Shown here piece by piece: positions 21,475 to 29,579 of a stretch of 32,782 bases of DNA. Position numbers and translations under genes: made by a program. The notes below the pieces were generated by a model that ran no database searches, was not told the origin of the DNA, and was given only the letters and a program-made list of their open reading frames with translations. Numbering within the stretch: the stretch's first letter is position 1; each line of letters opens with the position of its first letter. Origin of the DNA: CAYQLK01 sp964426075 (GTDB taxonomy: Bacteria > Patescibacteriota > Microgenomatia > CAYQLK01); NCBI GenBank assembly GCA_964426075.1, contig CAYROP010000009.1, forward strand, positions 1 to 32,782, in the 5' to 3' direction.

Positions 21475-22062
21475 TTGACTAATTTACATAAACAAATCCG
21501 GAGCAAACATCACTCAATGTTGTTTGTAGGTATTTTATTAGTTGTGGCTTCAATTGTCTTAATCATTACTACGCTAAAAAGTAGCATTACTACAGAAGCA
21601 GAAATTTCCAAACCTAATTTCATACAAACATCAAATAGAAATCCAACCGTCTCCCCTCCCAAAACTCAAAATCAAACTCCCCTACTTCAAGCAAAAAACT
21701 ACAACGATTACGGTCTTTCGTTTTCAATTCCCTCAAGCTGGTTTGAAAGTGAAAATATTATTACACCAAACTTATTTTTAACCTTTAAAAAAGAAGAAGA
21801 CGCTGAAGTAGTTGTAACAACATCTAAGAGCTTTACTGGTCATGGAGTGGATGGGGAATTAGTTTCTAAAGCAAAGATCACCGTTTCAGATATTGAAGGA
21901 GATATTCAAATCTGGGAGGATAATGGAAAAATTCGCAGTGTTATTGTAAATAATTTAGAAAAGGATGGATTGTTCTATACTTTTGAAATTTTTATATACC
22001 AAAACTTTGAAACAAACGAAACAGAATTTAGAGATTTTCTAAAATCTGTTAAATTCCGTTAA
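21475..22062 (+). CDS. Membrane-anchored protein with PsbP-like domain, paralog-like to 7537
   Basis: A basic N-terminus (HKQIRSKHH) and a hydrophobic segment (about 16-34) are followed by a polar linker (PTVSPPKTQNQTP) and a domain starting YNDYGLSFSIPSSWF, the usual opening of PsbP/DUF1795-like domains. Start is uncertain: TTG at 21475 keeps the basic N-terminus, while the first in-frame ATG is at 21517, just inside the hydrophobic segment. The gene follows the RRM gene by 13 bases and may share its transcript. Role unknown. Confidence 0.72.
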   Translation: MTNLHKQIRSKHHSMLFVGILLVVASIVLIITTLKSSITTEAEISKPNFIQTSNRNPTVSPPKTQNQTPLLQAKNYNDYGLSFSIPSSWFESENIITPNLFLTFKKEEDAEVVVTTSKSFTGHGVDGELVSKAKITVSDIEGDIQIWEDNGKIRSVIVNNLEKDGLFYTFEIFIYQNFETNETEFRDFLKSVKFR

Positions 22063-22070
22063 AAATATTT

Positions 22071-22298
22071 TTACCTTCGGAAAATTTTAACCCCCATTAA
22101 TGTAAGTAAGAACCATACAACAATTGAGATTAACCAAAAAAACAATAGAACTACAAAATTATATTTTGTAAAAGACAATATCGCAGGAGTTAATATCCCC
22201 ATCACCAAAAGATACAGAATAAAAGAATACAGCTGGTCGTACTGTTTGATATAGAACCATGCTTTTTCGTAAAATAAGCTCCAAAATCCTTTAATCAT
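22071..22298 (-). CDS. 75-aa two-helix membrane protein, unknown function
   Basis: Two hydrophobic segments (about 24-41 and 45-68) after an aromatic, basic N-terminal stretch (FWSLFYEKAWFYIKQYDQLY), ending in IFRR. It lies between two plus-strand genes, divergent from the polyprenyl synthase by 23 bases. No family recognised. Confidence 0.55.
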   Translation of the reverse strand: MIKGFWSLFYEKAWFYIKQYDQLYSFILYLLVMGILTPAILSFTKYNFVVLLFFWLISIVVWFLLTLMGVKIFRR

Positions 22299-22309
22299 AT
22301 TATTTTGTC

Positions 22310-22321
22310 TATACTTATCTT
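22310..22321 (+). promoter_or_regulatory. -10 element before the polyprenyl synthase gene (leaderless candidate)
   Basis: TATACT at 22310-22315 is followed by exactly 6 bases and the ATG. No ribosome binding site is possible in that space. Confidence 0.45.
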
Positions 22322-23398
22322 ATGACATTTCTCGAAAACTACCAAAACTTCTTAGATATTTTTGACTCACATCTCCAGAAATATCTTGACTCGTTGCCTA
22401 AAAACTTGGCAAATATGGATAGTAGTACCAAAAAACTCATCGAAGTTTCATCGCTTGCAATTCAAGGTGGGGGTAAAAGACTCAGGCCCTACTTGGTCTG
22501 TCTTGGCTATCAAATAGCAGCAGAAAAAACATTCAATTCTAAGCCAGTTTTAGATGTTGCACTAGTTGCTGAAATTTTTCACACCTTTGCTCTAGTACAC
22601 GACGACATTATTGATAAGTCGACAACACGAAGAAACCAAAAAACTTCGCATGTATTGTTTAATGAAATTCATAAAGATAATAACTTTAAGGGAAGCTCAG
22701 AACATTTTGGAATCTCGATGGCAATTCTTGCCGGGGACCTACTAATAGCCTACGCAAACAAAATTATTTCAGATATCCAGGCTGATCCTCAGACAAAACA
22801 GAATTTAAATACAGCATTTACAGACATGTTTATCAATTTAATACTTGGGCAATACCAAGATGTTTATCAATCATTCGATCCAGATAGGCCAAGCGAAAAT
22901 ATGATCATGTCGACTCTAAGATGGAAGTCGGGCGAGTATACGGTTGAGTTTCCTCTAAAGTTTGGAGCGATATTGGGTGGTGCTTCTGAAGAGCTTTTGG
23001 ATTTTTTTGCAAAATTTTCTACCCCAATTGGGATAGCATTTCAATTAAAAGATGATATTTTGGGAATTTTTTCCGAAAGTACAACCACAGGAAAATCCAA
23101 TTTGTCCGATATTAGAGAAGGGAAAAATACATTACTAATTAATTATGCGCTTGGGTTAGTTAATCGAGATCAATTAAACAAATTAAATTCGATTTTGGGT
23201 AATCAAGATGCTAACGAAAACGATTTAAAAATTGTTCAAGATATTCTCACTTCTTCTGGAGCCAAAGAAAAAATTGAGACAAAAATTACTGATCTTGCAA
23301 ATGACTCAAAAAGCACTGTGTTGAATGCAAATATTGACCCAAAATATAAGAGTATTTTATCTGAATTTTGTGATTTTATTATCAGTCGTGATAAATGA
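22322..23398 (+). CDS. Polyprenyl diphosphate synthase (trans-prenyltransferase)
   Basis: This cytoplasmic enzyme condenses isopentenyl diphosphate with allylic diphosphates. Motifs: GGGKRLRP at about 49-56, the first Asp-rich motif DDIID (94-98) with TTRRNQKTSH behind it, and the second Asp-rich region QLKDDILGIF (241-250), followed by DIREGKNTLL. Length 358 aa fits the medium/long-chain type. Chain length depends on residues before the first motif; the small residues there (HTFALVHDD) permit longer products, but this is not decisive. It would supply the lipid carrier used by the DgkA/PAP2 pair and the wall enzymes. Confidence 0.93.
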   Translation: MTFLENYQNFLDIFDSHLQKYLDSLPKNLANMDSSTKKLIEVSSLAIQGGGKRLRPYLVCLGYQIAAEKTFNSKPVLDVALVAEIFHTFALVHDDIIDKSTTRRNQKTSHVLFNEIHKDNNFKGSSEHFGISMAILAGDLLIAYANKIISDIQADPQTKQNLNTAFTDMFINLILGQYQDVYQSFDPDRPSENMIMSTLRWKSGEYTVEFPLKFGAILGGASEELLDFFAKFSTPIGIAFQLKDDILGIFSESTTTGKSNLSDIREGKNTLLINYALGLVNRDQLNKLNSILGNQDANENDLKIVQDILTSSGAKEKIETKITDLANDSKSTVLNANIDPKYKSILSEFCDFIISRDK

Positions 23399-23429
23399 AA
23401 TAAAGTATAATGCCTATTAGTTAAAATAA

Positions 23430-23642
23430 ATGAAAATTATAGAAAATAAAAAAAGACGATTTCAAAAGACCGACATATATTGCGCCTTTCTACTTTTGAT
23501 TGGTGGAGTTATGAATGCGTTCCCTGGTTTGTTTACTCCAATTGCTCAGAGTATTGCTGTTGGATCATTAAATTTCCAGATGGTTCTAGGTGTTGTGTCT
23601 GTCATTCTTGCTCTTTATCTTTTGCTTGAAAAGAGTAGGTAG
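23430..23642 (+). CDS. 70-aa small membrane protein, unknown function
   Basis: Two hydrophobic segments (about 15-32 and 45-66) with a basic N-terminus (ENKKRRFQK). A TATAAT at 23406-23411 precedes the ATG by 18 bases and would give a leader of about 11 nt. The next gene begins 11 bases after its stop. No family recognised. Confidence 0.55.
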   Translation: MKIIENKKRRFQKTDIYCAFLLLIGGVMNAFPGLFTPIAQSIAVGSLNFQMVLGVVSVILALYLLLEKSR

Positions 23643-23653
23643 TTAACCAAATT

Positions 23654-23965
23654 ATGAAACCAGTTTCCAAAAATGATGTTGAAAAAGTTTTAACCGAAGT
23701 AATTGATCCAGAGCTCGGAGTTAATATGGTTGATTTAGGTTTACTTTACGAAATTAATATTTCACCTGAAAACCATGTCGATATTGTTATGACCCTAACT
23801 ACACCAGGCTGTCCTTTAGGTGGTTTTTTCCGTAAAGATATTAGAGATAGGTTGGCAGATTTAGAAGGTGTTAAAAGTAGTGATGTTAGAATTGTTTTCG
23901 ATCCGCCATGGGATTTCAGTCGAGTTACTGATTTAGCCAAAGCCCAATTAGGGTTTGTCTCCTAA
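23654..23965 (+). CDS. MIP18/DUF59-family Fe-S cluster assembly factor
   Basis: 103-aa single-domain protein. DPELGVNMVDLGL (about 18-30) and LTTPGCPLGG (48-57, conserved Cys53) are the hallmarks of the SufT/PaaD/MIP18 family, which helps load iron-sulfur clusters into target proteins. No suf or isc genes are visible here. The final stop overlaps the convergent NlpC/P60 gene by 4 bases. Confidence 0.92.
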   Translation: MKPVSKNDVEKVLTEVIDPELGVNMVDLGLLYEINISPENHVDIVMTLTTPGCPLGGFFRKDIRDRLADLEGVKSSDVRIVFDPPWDFSRVTDLAKAQLGFVS

Positions 23966-24426
23966 TTAATGAGATTATTCCAGTACATAGCAGTTATTTT
24001 TCGATAAGACTTTTCTGTTTTTTCCCCATAGGTCCAATGGTGTGTTTGGGGTGATTTATCAGCTGGACTATTACTAATTGCCAGTCCATCCCCAATATAA
24101 AATCCGATATGTTTATGTTCCTGTCCGTCAGGGTAAAGTATGTTCTCCCATACCAGAATACAGCCTTTTTTTGGTGAAGTAATTTTTGTCCAATTCGACT
24201 GTTCCAAGTCTTTAACTGTTCCGTCAACAGTTGCATGTCTGTCCGTAATTAACTTAAATAAGTACAAAATCCCCGAGACAAATTGGGCACAGCTTAAATC
24301 TCCATCAACCAAAATATCTTTCTTTTCTCCGTCAACCTCAGCCCAGAGATTTTTAAAGAGTTTGGATCCAACAGAATTTCTTATGGTAGTCGTGTAATTA
24401 TCAGATAATAATATTTTAATAGCCAT
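23962..24426 (-). CDS. NlpC/P60-like (CHAP-type) cysteine peptidase
   Basis: A 154-aa protein with the papain-like arrangement: DGDLSCAQFVSGIL with nucleophile Cys46 at the start of a helix, then GCILVWEN and HKHIGFYIGDGLAISNS with the catalytic His106. A third polar residue, probably His or Asn, follows. These enzymes usually cut peptidoglycan peptides, but no signal peptide is seen, so the protein may be cytoplasmic or exported otherwise. It is divergent from nrdR across a 370-bp intergenic region. Confidence 0.75.
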   Translation of the reverse strand: MAIKILLSDNYTTTIRNSVGSKLFKNLWAEVDGEKKDILVDGDLSCAQFVSGILYLFKLITDRHATVDGTVKDLEQSNWTKITSPKKGCILVWENILYPDGQEHKHIGFYIGDGLAISNSPADKSPQTHHWTYGEKTEKSYRKITAMYWNNLIN

Positions 24427-24653
24427 TTCGTTTATTTTATCTTAAATCGTTTAATTTACATAAAATTACCAACAAAAATTTTAAACAAATTATAAGTCGG
24501 TAGGAAATTTAAGATTATTTTGTTGGTAATGTATCTAACAAATTAGACTATAGTTTTTGTTAATTTTGTTTATAGGATTGATATTTTCACGGGTCTTTAT
24601 TTTCGGGTTATTTTCGTGTATATTTAATTCAAAGCTAAAGGACTTTTTAACCC
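24427..24653. other. Long AT-rich intergenic region with a 13-bp inverted repeat
   Basis: No gene is visible in this stretch. ATTACCAACAAAA (24465-24477) has an exact inverted copy at 24518-24530, separated by 40 bases. Further on, TTTTCACGGGT, TTTTCGGGTT and TTTTCGTGT follow each other (24585-24620), bounded by CACG and CGTG. The region lies between divergent genes, so the dyad may be regulatory or encode a structured 5' UTR or small RNA. Confidence 0.4.
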
Positions 24654-24714
24654 TTGACACTCGATATATCTTGTACTTAAACTAGATTTATACACAAGAT
24701 ATTGTATATCTTGT
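24654..24714 (+). promoter_or_regulatory. nrdR-nrdJ promoter with two NrdR-box-like sites
   Basis: TTGACA at 24654-24659 is the -35, with TAAACT (24678-24683) as -10 after 18 bases. Two AT-rich sites resembling the NrdR box (consensus acaCwAtATaTwGtgt) follow: ACTCGATATATCTTGT (24659-24674, about 12 of 16) and ACACAAGATATTGTAT (24692-24707, about 14 of 16), starting 33 bp apart. The second is part of a perfect dyad ACAAGATAT-TGT-ATATCTTGT. The first covers the promoter spacer, so binding should repress. Confidence 0.75.
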
Positions 24715-24796
24715 TAAAAGTTACTCGAGGTGTTTAAAGCAATTTAAAAAACAAAATAAGCTTTTTTAATCACCTTGTTTTCACGCTTGTTACATC

Positions 24797-25282
24797 ATGA
24801 AATGTCCCTACTGTTACTCTAGTTCCAACAAGGTTGTCGACAAAAGAGAATCTGACGATAAACGGATTACCCGTAGGCGCAGACAGTGCCTTAAATGTGC
24901 AAAAAGATTCACCACCTTTGAACGTGTCGAAACCATTGATTTGTTGGTTGTCAAAAAAGATGGTCGTCGCGAACATTTTGACCGCAACAAGCTGAGGTCC
25001 GGAATTGTCAAAAGCTGTGAAAAGAGACCAGTCCCCGCTGAGCTTATTGAATCAACTTTGGACAAGATCGAAACTGATCTAAGAAGATTAACTGGTAACG
25101 AAATTCACTCCAAAAAGCTTGGAGATTTGGTGATGAAACATCTTAAAAAAGTCGATGAGGTTGCCTACATTAGATTTGCTTCAGTCTACAGACAATTTAC
25201 TGATCTGAACGACTTTGAAAAAGAACTCGCTTCTTTAACCAGCAATCTTCGGGCTCGTAAACCCTCAACAACCAAAAACTAA
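24797..25282 (+). CDS. nrdR: Transcriptional repressor NrdR
   Basis: NrdR senses ATP/dATP and represses ribonucleotide reductase genes. The N-terminal zinc ribbon is complete (Cys3, Cys6, Cys31, Cys34), followed by RRRRQCLKCAKRFTTFERVE and an ATP-cone domain beginning VVKKDGRREHFDRNKLRSGI. Length 161 aa is typical. The two box-like sites upstream indicate self-regulation, and nrdJ follows in the same orientation 88 bases later. The leader of roughly 100 bases holds an 8-bp A/T stem, TTAAAAAA/TTTTTTAA, of unclear meaning. Confidence 0.97.
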   Translation: MKCPYCYSSSNKVVDKRESDDKRITRRRRQCLKCAKRFTTFERVETIDLLVVKKDGRREHFDRNKLRSGIVKSCEKRPVPAELIESTLDKIETDLRRLTGNEIHSKKLGDLVMKHLKKVDEVAYIRFASVYRQFTDLNDFEKELASLTSNLRARKPSTTKN

Positions 25283-25370
25283 AAGCTGATTTTGTTTTTC
25301 CTGCCTCGGATTATATATTTTCGACGCAGGTAATAAAAAGTCTATAAAAATTTAAAGAAAGGAAATAAAA

Positions 25371-28049
25371 ATGGCGCTGCCAAAATCAAAATTGAAGGTA
25401 AATGAACTTCAAAAACTCGGTAAAGAAATACCAGCTCCGCCATTGGATCTTCCTGAGCCAACACTATCCGAAAATGCCGCATATATTGCGAAAACCAGAT
25501 ACGCAATGCGCGATGAGGCAGGTAATCCAGTCGAAAATCCAAAAGAAATGTTTTGGAGAGTTGCCTACAATATTGCTACAGCAGATAGGAACTACAACAA
25601 TAATTCATCTGAAAAAACTCTAAACACCGCTCGTACTTTTTACTCAATGATGGCCAGTCAGGAGTATATTCCTAACACTCCAACTATGGTTAATGCAGGC
25701 AAGCCCAACCAACAACTCTCGGCTTGTTTTGTGCTTCCAGTCGAAGATAGTATGCCGGCCATTCTTAAAACAATGTCCGATATGGCAATGATTCACAAGA
25801 GTGGCGGTGGAACAGGATTTTCATTTTCCAGGCTTCGTCCATATGGAGATGTTATTGGTTCGTCACGCGGTACAACCGTTGGTCCAGTGTCTTTTATGCA
25901 GGCTTACAACGATGTTACGACTCAAATAAAACAGGGCGGTGTACGCCGTGGGGCAAACATGGGCATTCTTCATATTACTCACCCAGATATTCTTAGGTTT
26001 GCTGTTCACAAAGTTGATGAGTTTTCGTTAACTAACTTTAACATTTCTGTCACCGTCACTGAAGATTTTATGGAATCAGTGCGCGCCGATAGTCAGTTTA
26101 TTGAAGGTAACGAAAGCTTTGATGTTGAAGAACTAGAAGAAATAATTTCAGAAATAAGATCGGCTCAAGCTATTCGCGATGTTGACCTTAAATTAGTCAA
26201 AGTTGAGGAGGGGGTTAAAAAACTTTATGAACTAACCCGTGCCACTAAAGAAGGCGAAGGGTATGAGCTAATCAATCCTCGCACCAACCAAGTCGCAGGC
26301 AAGCTTAACGCCAAAAAAGTTTTTGATCTTATTACCCGTTTAGCTTGGCAGTACGGCGACCCAGGCATGATTTTAATCGATAGAATTAACAATTCTCGAG
26401 CCAACCCTGTGCCCAAATTTGGCATGATTGAGGCAACCAATCCATGTGGTGAACAACCGCTCCATCCTTATGATGCTTGTACACTAGGGTCAATCAACTT
26501 AAACAAGTTCAAAAAAGGCAAAAATGTCGATTGGGACAGACTAAGAACCGCTATTCACGAAAGTATTCACTTTTTGGACAACGTTTTGGATATGAATGAA
26601 TATCCTCTTCCAGAAATCCACAAAACAACTCGCGCAATTCGTCGTGTTGGTCTTGGGGTTATGGGCTTTGCTGATTTACTGGCAGGTCTTGGAATTGGCT
26701 ACAACACTCAGGAAGGTTTTGATAAAGCTGAAGAAATAATGAAATTCTTCCAAGAAGAAAGCGATAATGCTTCAGAAGATTTGGCTAAAATCCGCGGCAA
26801 CTTTGGTGCCTATGTTGGTTCGATCTATGATGGTGTTCGTCCGATGCGCAACGGTGCCAGAACAACTATTGCTCCGACGGGAACAATCTCAATGTTGGCT
26901 GACTGTTCAAGCGGAATTGAACCTCACTTTGCTCTAACTTATGCCAAAAATACTGTTGAAGGAAAAAGACTTTTTAACACTATTGAAGAGTTTGTTAAAG
27001 CGGCCAAAAAGTCAGGAATTTATTCCGATGATCTTTTAGAAAAGATTCAAGATAACAAAGGTTCAGTTCAGGGACTTAAAGATGTTCCACAAGATTTACA
27101 AAAAGCCTTTGTTGTTGCTGGTGATATTGCACCACTTGATCACGTTAAGATGCAGGCCGCCTTCCAGCGTTTTACTGATAACGCTATTAGCAAGACAATT
27201 AACTTCAATAACGACGCCACCGTTGAAGATGTCAGAAATGCTTACTGGCTTGCTTATGAACAAGGGTGTAAAGGAATTACTATTTATCGCGACGGTTCTC
27301 GTGATAAGCAGGTTCTAGAAACCAAAAAAGAAGGTTCGTATTACGACCAAATGACTGGTAAGAAAAAATCCGACAGTAACGGACACTCAGAAATCCACTT
27401 CCCTGTTTTACCAATGCGCAAACCAACACCAATTGAAGCTTGGGGGATGCGTGTTAGGAAACCATCCGATGTTGGTAATGTCTATACATCAGTTTTTCGC
27501 AACGCGCAAAACGAACCTGTCGAGGTCTTTATTAATATCGGCAAATCAGGAGCTTATGTTTCTGGTGCAGCTGAAGTCACCGGTAGATTATCTTCACTTG
27601 CTCTGAAATACGGCGCAACTTTAGAAGAAGTTGCCTCAGAATTGGTCGGAATTAGTTGTGGCACCCAGTACGGAATTGGCCCAAACGCTATTTATTCTGC
27701 TTTTGACGCTGTTGGTAAGTCACTGGCTGAAATAGCCTCTGCTAAACAACTCAATCTTCTGTCTCAGGATATTCTAATTACTGATGACAAACCACAAGAG
27801 GTAGCCTCAAACGGGCATACTAATGGTCATTCTTCAAACGGACACGCTCAGCAAGCTGAAGTTCAGGCTGTTCAGGAGCCACTTATTAAAGAAGAGCCAC
27901 TTGCTTTAGAAATTAAATCTCCGCTTGAGAGCAAAGTTATGACTCTCGACATTAATAATTCTTGCCCTCAGTGTGGATCGCCACTTGCTTTCAAAGAAGG
28001 CTGCAAGAGCTGTATTAACCCAATCTGTGGCTGGTCCAAGTGTAGTTGA
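25371..28049 (+). CDS. nrdJ: Class II (adenosylcobalamin-dependent) ribonucleoside-diphosphate reductase
   Basis: This cytoplasmic enzyme makes deoxyribonucleotides using a B12-generated radical. Evidence: QLSACFVLPVED with the active-site Cys119, the GGGTGFSFSRLRP block, NPCGEQPL (about 357-364; Asn, Cys and Glu of the active site), APTGTISMLAD, and a C-terminal zinc-binding, Cys-rich tail (CPQC...C...C...CGWSKC) that delivers reducing equivalents. Length 892 aa is normal and no intein is seen. Residues about 820-840 contain an Asn-Gly-His-rich spacer before the tail. AAAGGAAAT precedes the ATG. An imperfect hairpin (CCTGCCTC/GACGCAGG) without U-run lies between nrdR and nrdJ. No B12 synthesis genes are in the window. 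Confidence 0.96.
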   Translation: MALPKSKLKVNELQKLGKEIPAPPLDLPEPTLSENAAYIAKTRYAMRDEAGNPVENPKEMFWRVAYNIATADRNYNNNSSEKTLNTARTFYSMMASQEYIPNTPTMVNAGKPNQQLSACFVLPVEDSMPAILKTMSDMAMIHKSGGGTGFSFSRLRPYGDVIGSSRGTTVGPVSFMQAYNDVTTQIKQGGVRRGANMGILHITHPDILRFAVHKVDEFSLTNFNISVTVTEDFMESVRADSQFIEGNESFDVEELEEIISEIRSAQAIRDVDLKLVKVEEGVKKLYELTRATKEGEGYELINPRTNQVAGKLNAKKVFDLITRLAWQYGDPGMILIDRINNSRANPVPKFGMIEATNPCGEQPLHPYDACTLGSINLNKFKKGKNVDWDRLRTAIHESIHFLDNVLDMNEYPLPEIHKTTRAIRRVGLGVMGFADLLAGLGIGYNTQEGFDKAEEIMKFFQEESDNASEDLAKIRGNFGAYVGSIYDGVRPMRNGARTTIAPTGTISMLADCSSGIEPHFALTYAKNTVEGKRLFNTIEEFVKAAKKSGIYSDDLLEKIQDNKGSVQGLKDVPQDLQKAFVVAGDIAPLDHVKMQAAFQRFTDNAISKTINFNNDATVEDVRNAYWLAYEQGCKGITIYRDGSRDKQVLETKKEGSYYDQMTGKKKSDSNGHSEIHFPVLPMRKPTPIEAWGMRVRKPSDVGNVYTSVFRNAQNEPVEVFINIGKSGAYVSGAAEVTGRLSSLALKYGATLEEVASELVGISCGTQYGIGPNAIYSAFDAVGKSLAEIASAKQLNLLSQDILITDDKPQEVASNGHTNGHSSNGHAQQAEVQAVQEPLIKEEPLALEIKSPLESKVMTLDINNSCPQCGSPLAFKEGCKSCINPICGWSKCS

Positions 28050-28069
28050 TTGGATGACTTAATTGTCTA

Positions 28070-29017
28070 ATGCAAGGTAGGAAGTTATTTATTCTGCTAA
28101 TCGTTTTTCAGATTAGTGTAATAAGTCTACTGATATATAAAATTACATCTGGTAATCAAAATCAGTCGGTACTATCTGTTAATTCTCTCGAGAAAGAAAA
28201 GTACAGACGGCAAGATAGTGTACGAAATCATTATTATGATTTCGTACCAGATAATGTAGTTAGATTTTCTCTCAATTCTCAAAACATCAAAAACGATTAT
28301 ATAATCAACTATGATGGCCTAGCAGAAAACACTGATATTCAACCATACAAACCAAATAATACTTTCAGAATAATAACTTTAGGAGATTCGTTTACTTTCG
28401 GACTACATGTACCACAAGATCAAAATTTCTCAAAAATACTTGAAAGATCATTAAATAATAGCTGTAACAAATATGCAAATTACGAAGTAATAAATTTTGG
28501 TGTTCCAGGGTATGATTTGCGCTTCGCTGGGGATAAATTTATAAAAAAAGGTTTAAAGTACGATCCAGATGTTGTTTTTTGGTGGGTAGGAGTAAGAGAT
28601 ATTGATACTTACGATTCTGAGGTTAAGTCCTTGCTCGAAGAATACCCACCCAACTCTGAAGGTAACTCTAACACTGAAAAATATAATATTTATTACAATA
28701 AGATAATATCTGGCTTCAAAGAAAAATTAGGTTCTGACTATTTTATAGAGAAAAATATGGAGACACTAATCGATGTTGAAACCAAAAGTAAGCAAATACC
28801 TAAAATAATTATTGGTGAGAGTGGAACAATTAAAATTTTAAATGAAAAAATTAACTCCGACCGTCACGATATTGACACATTTAATACCCTTACACTTAAC
28901 CCAAGCTTAAGAAGCAGTCCTGAACTTACTATAAAAGACGATCATCATCCCACTATATTAGGGCATACTGTAATCTCTGAAACTATTTTCAAATTCCTCT
29001 TTCCAAATTTTTGTTAA
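28070..29017 (+). CDS. Membrane-anchored SGNH-hydrolase-like protein
   Basis: Residues about 5-25 form a signal anchor. The domain starts with ITLGDSFTFG (103-111), the block I motif with Ser107, then NFGVPGYD (142-149, block II Gly) and the terminal DDHHPTILGH (block V Asp-x-x-His). Block III, normally GxND, reads VGVRD (173-177), so the oxyanion Asn is replaced by Arg. Such proteins act as esterases or acyl transferases on surface polysaccharides. The substitution leaves activity open. It begins 20 bases after nrdJ but shows no functional link to it. Confidence 0.8.
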   Translation: MQGRKLFILLIVFQISVISLLIYKITSGNQNQSVLSVNSLEKEKYRRQDSVRNHYYDFVPDNVVRFSLNSQNIKNDYIINYDGLAENTDIQPYKPNNTFRIITLGDSFTFGLHVPQDQNFSKILERSLNNSCNKYANYEVINFGVPGYDLRFAGDKFIKKGLKYDPDVVFWWVGVRDIDTYDSEVKSLLEEYPPNSEGNSNTEKYNIYYNKIISGFKEKLGSDYFIEKNMETLIDVETKSKQIPKIIIGESGTIKILNEKINSDRHDIDTFNTLTLNPSLRSSPELTIKDDHHPTILGHTVISETIFKFLFPNFC

Positions 29018-29040
29018 AAATTTAATTTAACCCATAGTAT

Positions 29041-29069
29041 TTGACTTTTAGCTTCAAATTTGATAGAAT
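29041..29069 (+). promoter_or_regulatory. Promoter for the 29107 gene
   Basis: TTGACT at 29041-29046, 17 bases, TAGAAT at 29064-29069. ACCCATAGTAT lies directly upstream of the -35. Leader about 31 nt with AGGAGG (29094-29099), 7 bases before the TTG start. Confidence 0.8.
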
Positions 29070-29106
29070 TACCTTCAAGAAAATTAACATCTCAGGAGGT
29101 TACTCT

Positions 29107-29445
29107 TTGCCGGTTCATACCATTCCGACTCATCAGGTTCAGTGTCTTTCGGGGCACATCTACAACGCCGCAGTCGGTTCCGAGCTCGAAGCTGATTGCA
29201 AAAAGCGCGAACAGGACGGTTTCATCGACGCTCTCATTCTTTCTCACGACGAATGCGAGGTGTGTCTTGAGACAGCCCTTTCAAGAGCCCGACAAACCTA
29301 CCAGGCTCTTTGCGGCGACTGGGGTTGCATGGGCGACTGTGGCGCCGAAACCCCAAATCAGTGCCAAGGTGAGGAGGGTATTGAGAGATACCAACTTCTC
29401 CTCAATGTCGCCACCGAGCGCAATCGCCCTCCAATGGCTGCCTGA
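29107..29445 (+). CDS. Cys-rich 112-aa protein, GC-rich gene, unknown function
   Basis: The reading frame is open upstream to 29041, but the promoter occupies that part, so I start at TTG 29107, which has a perfect AGGAGG at 7 bases. The 112-aa product contains eight Cys (13, 31, 50, 53, 69, 74, 78, 86), including CEVC and CGDWGCMGDCG. This suggests metal binding or disulfides. There is no membrane segment or obvious signal. The gene is about half G+C in a sampled line, above the surrounding AT-rich genes, and has its own promoter and terminator. Not recognised as any known family. Confidence 0.7.
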   Translation: MPVHTIPTHQVQCLSGHIYNAAVGSELEADCKKREQDGFIDALILSHDECEVCLETALSRARQTYQALCGDWGCMGDCGAETPNQCQGEEGIERYQLLLNVATERNRPPMAA

Positions 29446-29469
29446 AAACGGCAAACCATACAAATTCTT

Positions 29470-29499
29470 ATCCCCGCCTTAAAAAGCGGGGATTTTTTT
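29470..29499 (+). terminator. Intrinsic terminator of the 29107 gene
   Basis: ATCCCCGC and GCGGGGAT form an 8-bp perfect stem with an 8-base loop, followed by a run of T residues. Confidence 0.9.
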
Positions 29500-29508
29500 G
29501 GATAAAAT

Positions 29509-29536
29509 TTGACAATATTTTAAAATAACCTATAAT
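29509..29536 (+). promoter_or_regulatory. Consensus promoter for the class I aldolase
   Basis: Perfect TTGACA (29509-29514) and perfect TATAAT (29531-29536) with a 16-base spacer. AACCTATAAT overlaps the -10. The leader is about 37 nt with AAGGAG, 13 bases before the ATG. Confidence 0.85.
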
Positions 29537-29579
29537 CTCACTCGGATTTTGTACTTTCACAAGGAGAAAGTTCTTACCC

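Noticed and set aside
22322..23398. Defective prenyl synthase because the second Asp motif reads DDILGIF rather than DDxxD
   Set aside because: DDILGIF is a common form in bacterial long- and medium-chain synthases, and the other motifs are intact.
25306..25329. Hairpin between nrdR and nrdJ as a terminator
   Set aside because: The stem CCTGCCTC/GACGCAGG has a mismatch and no U-run follows, so read-through into nrdJ is more likely.
29041..29106. N-terminal extension of the Cys-rich protein from 29041
   Set aside because: This stretch is the -35/-10 promoter and leader. The AGGAGG is correctly placed for the TTG at 29107.
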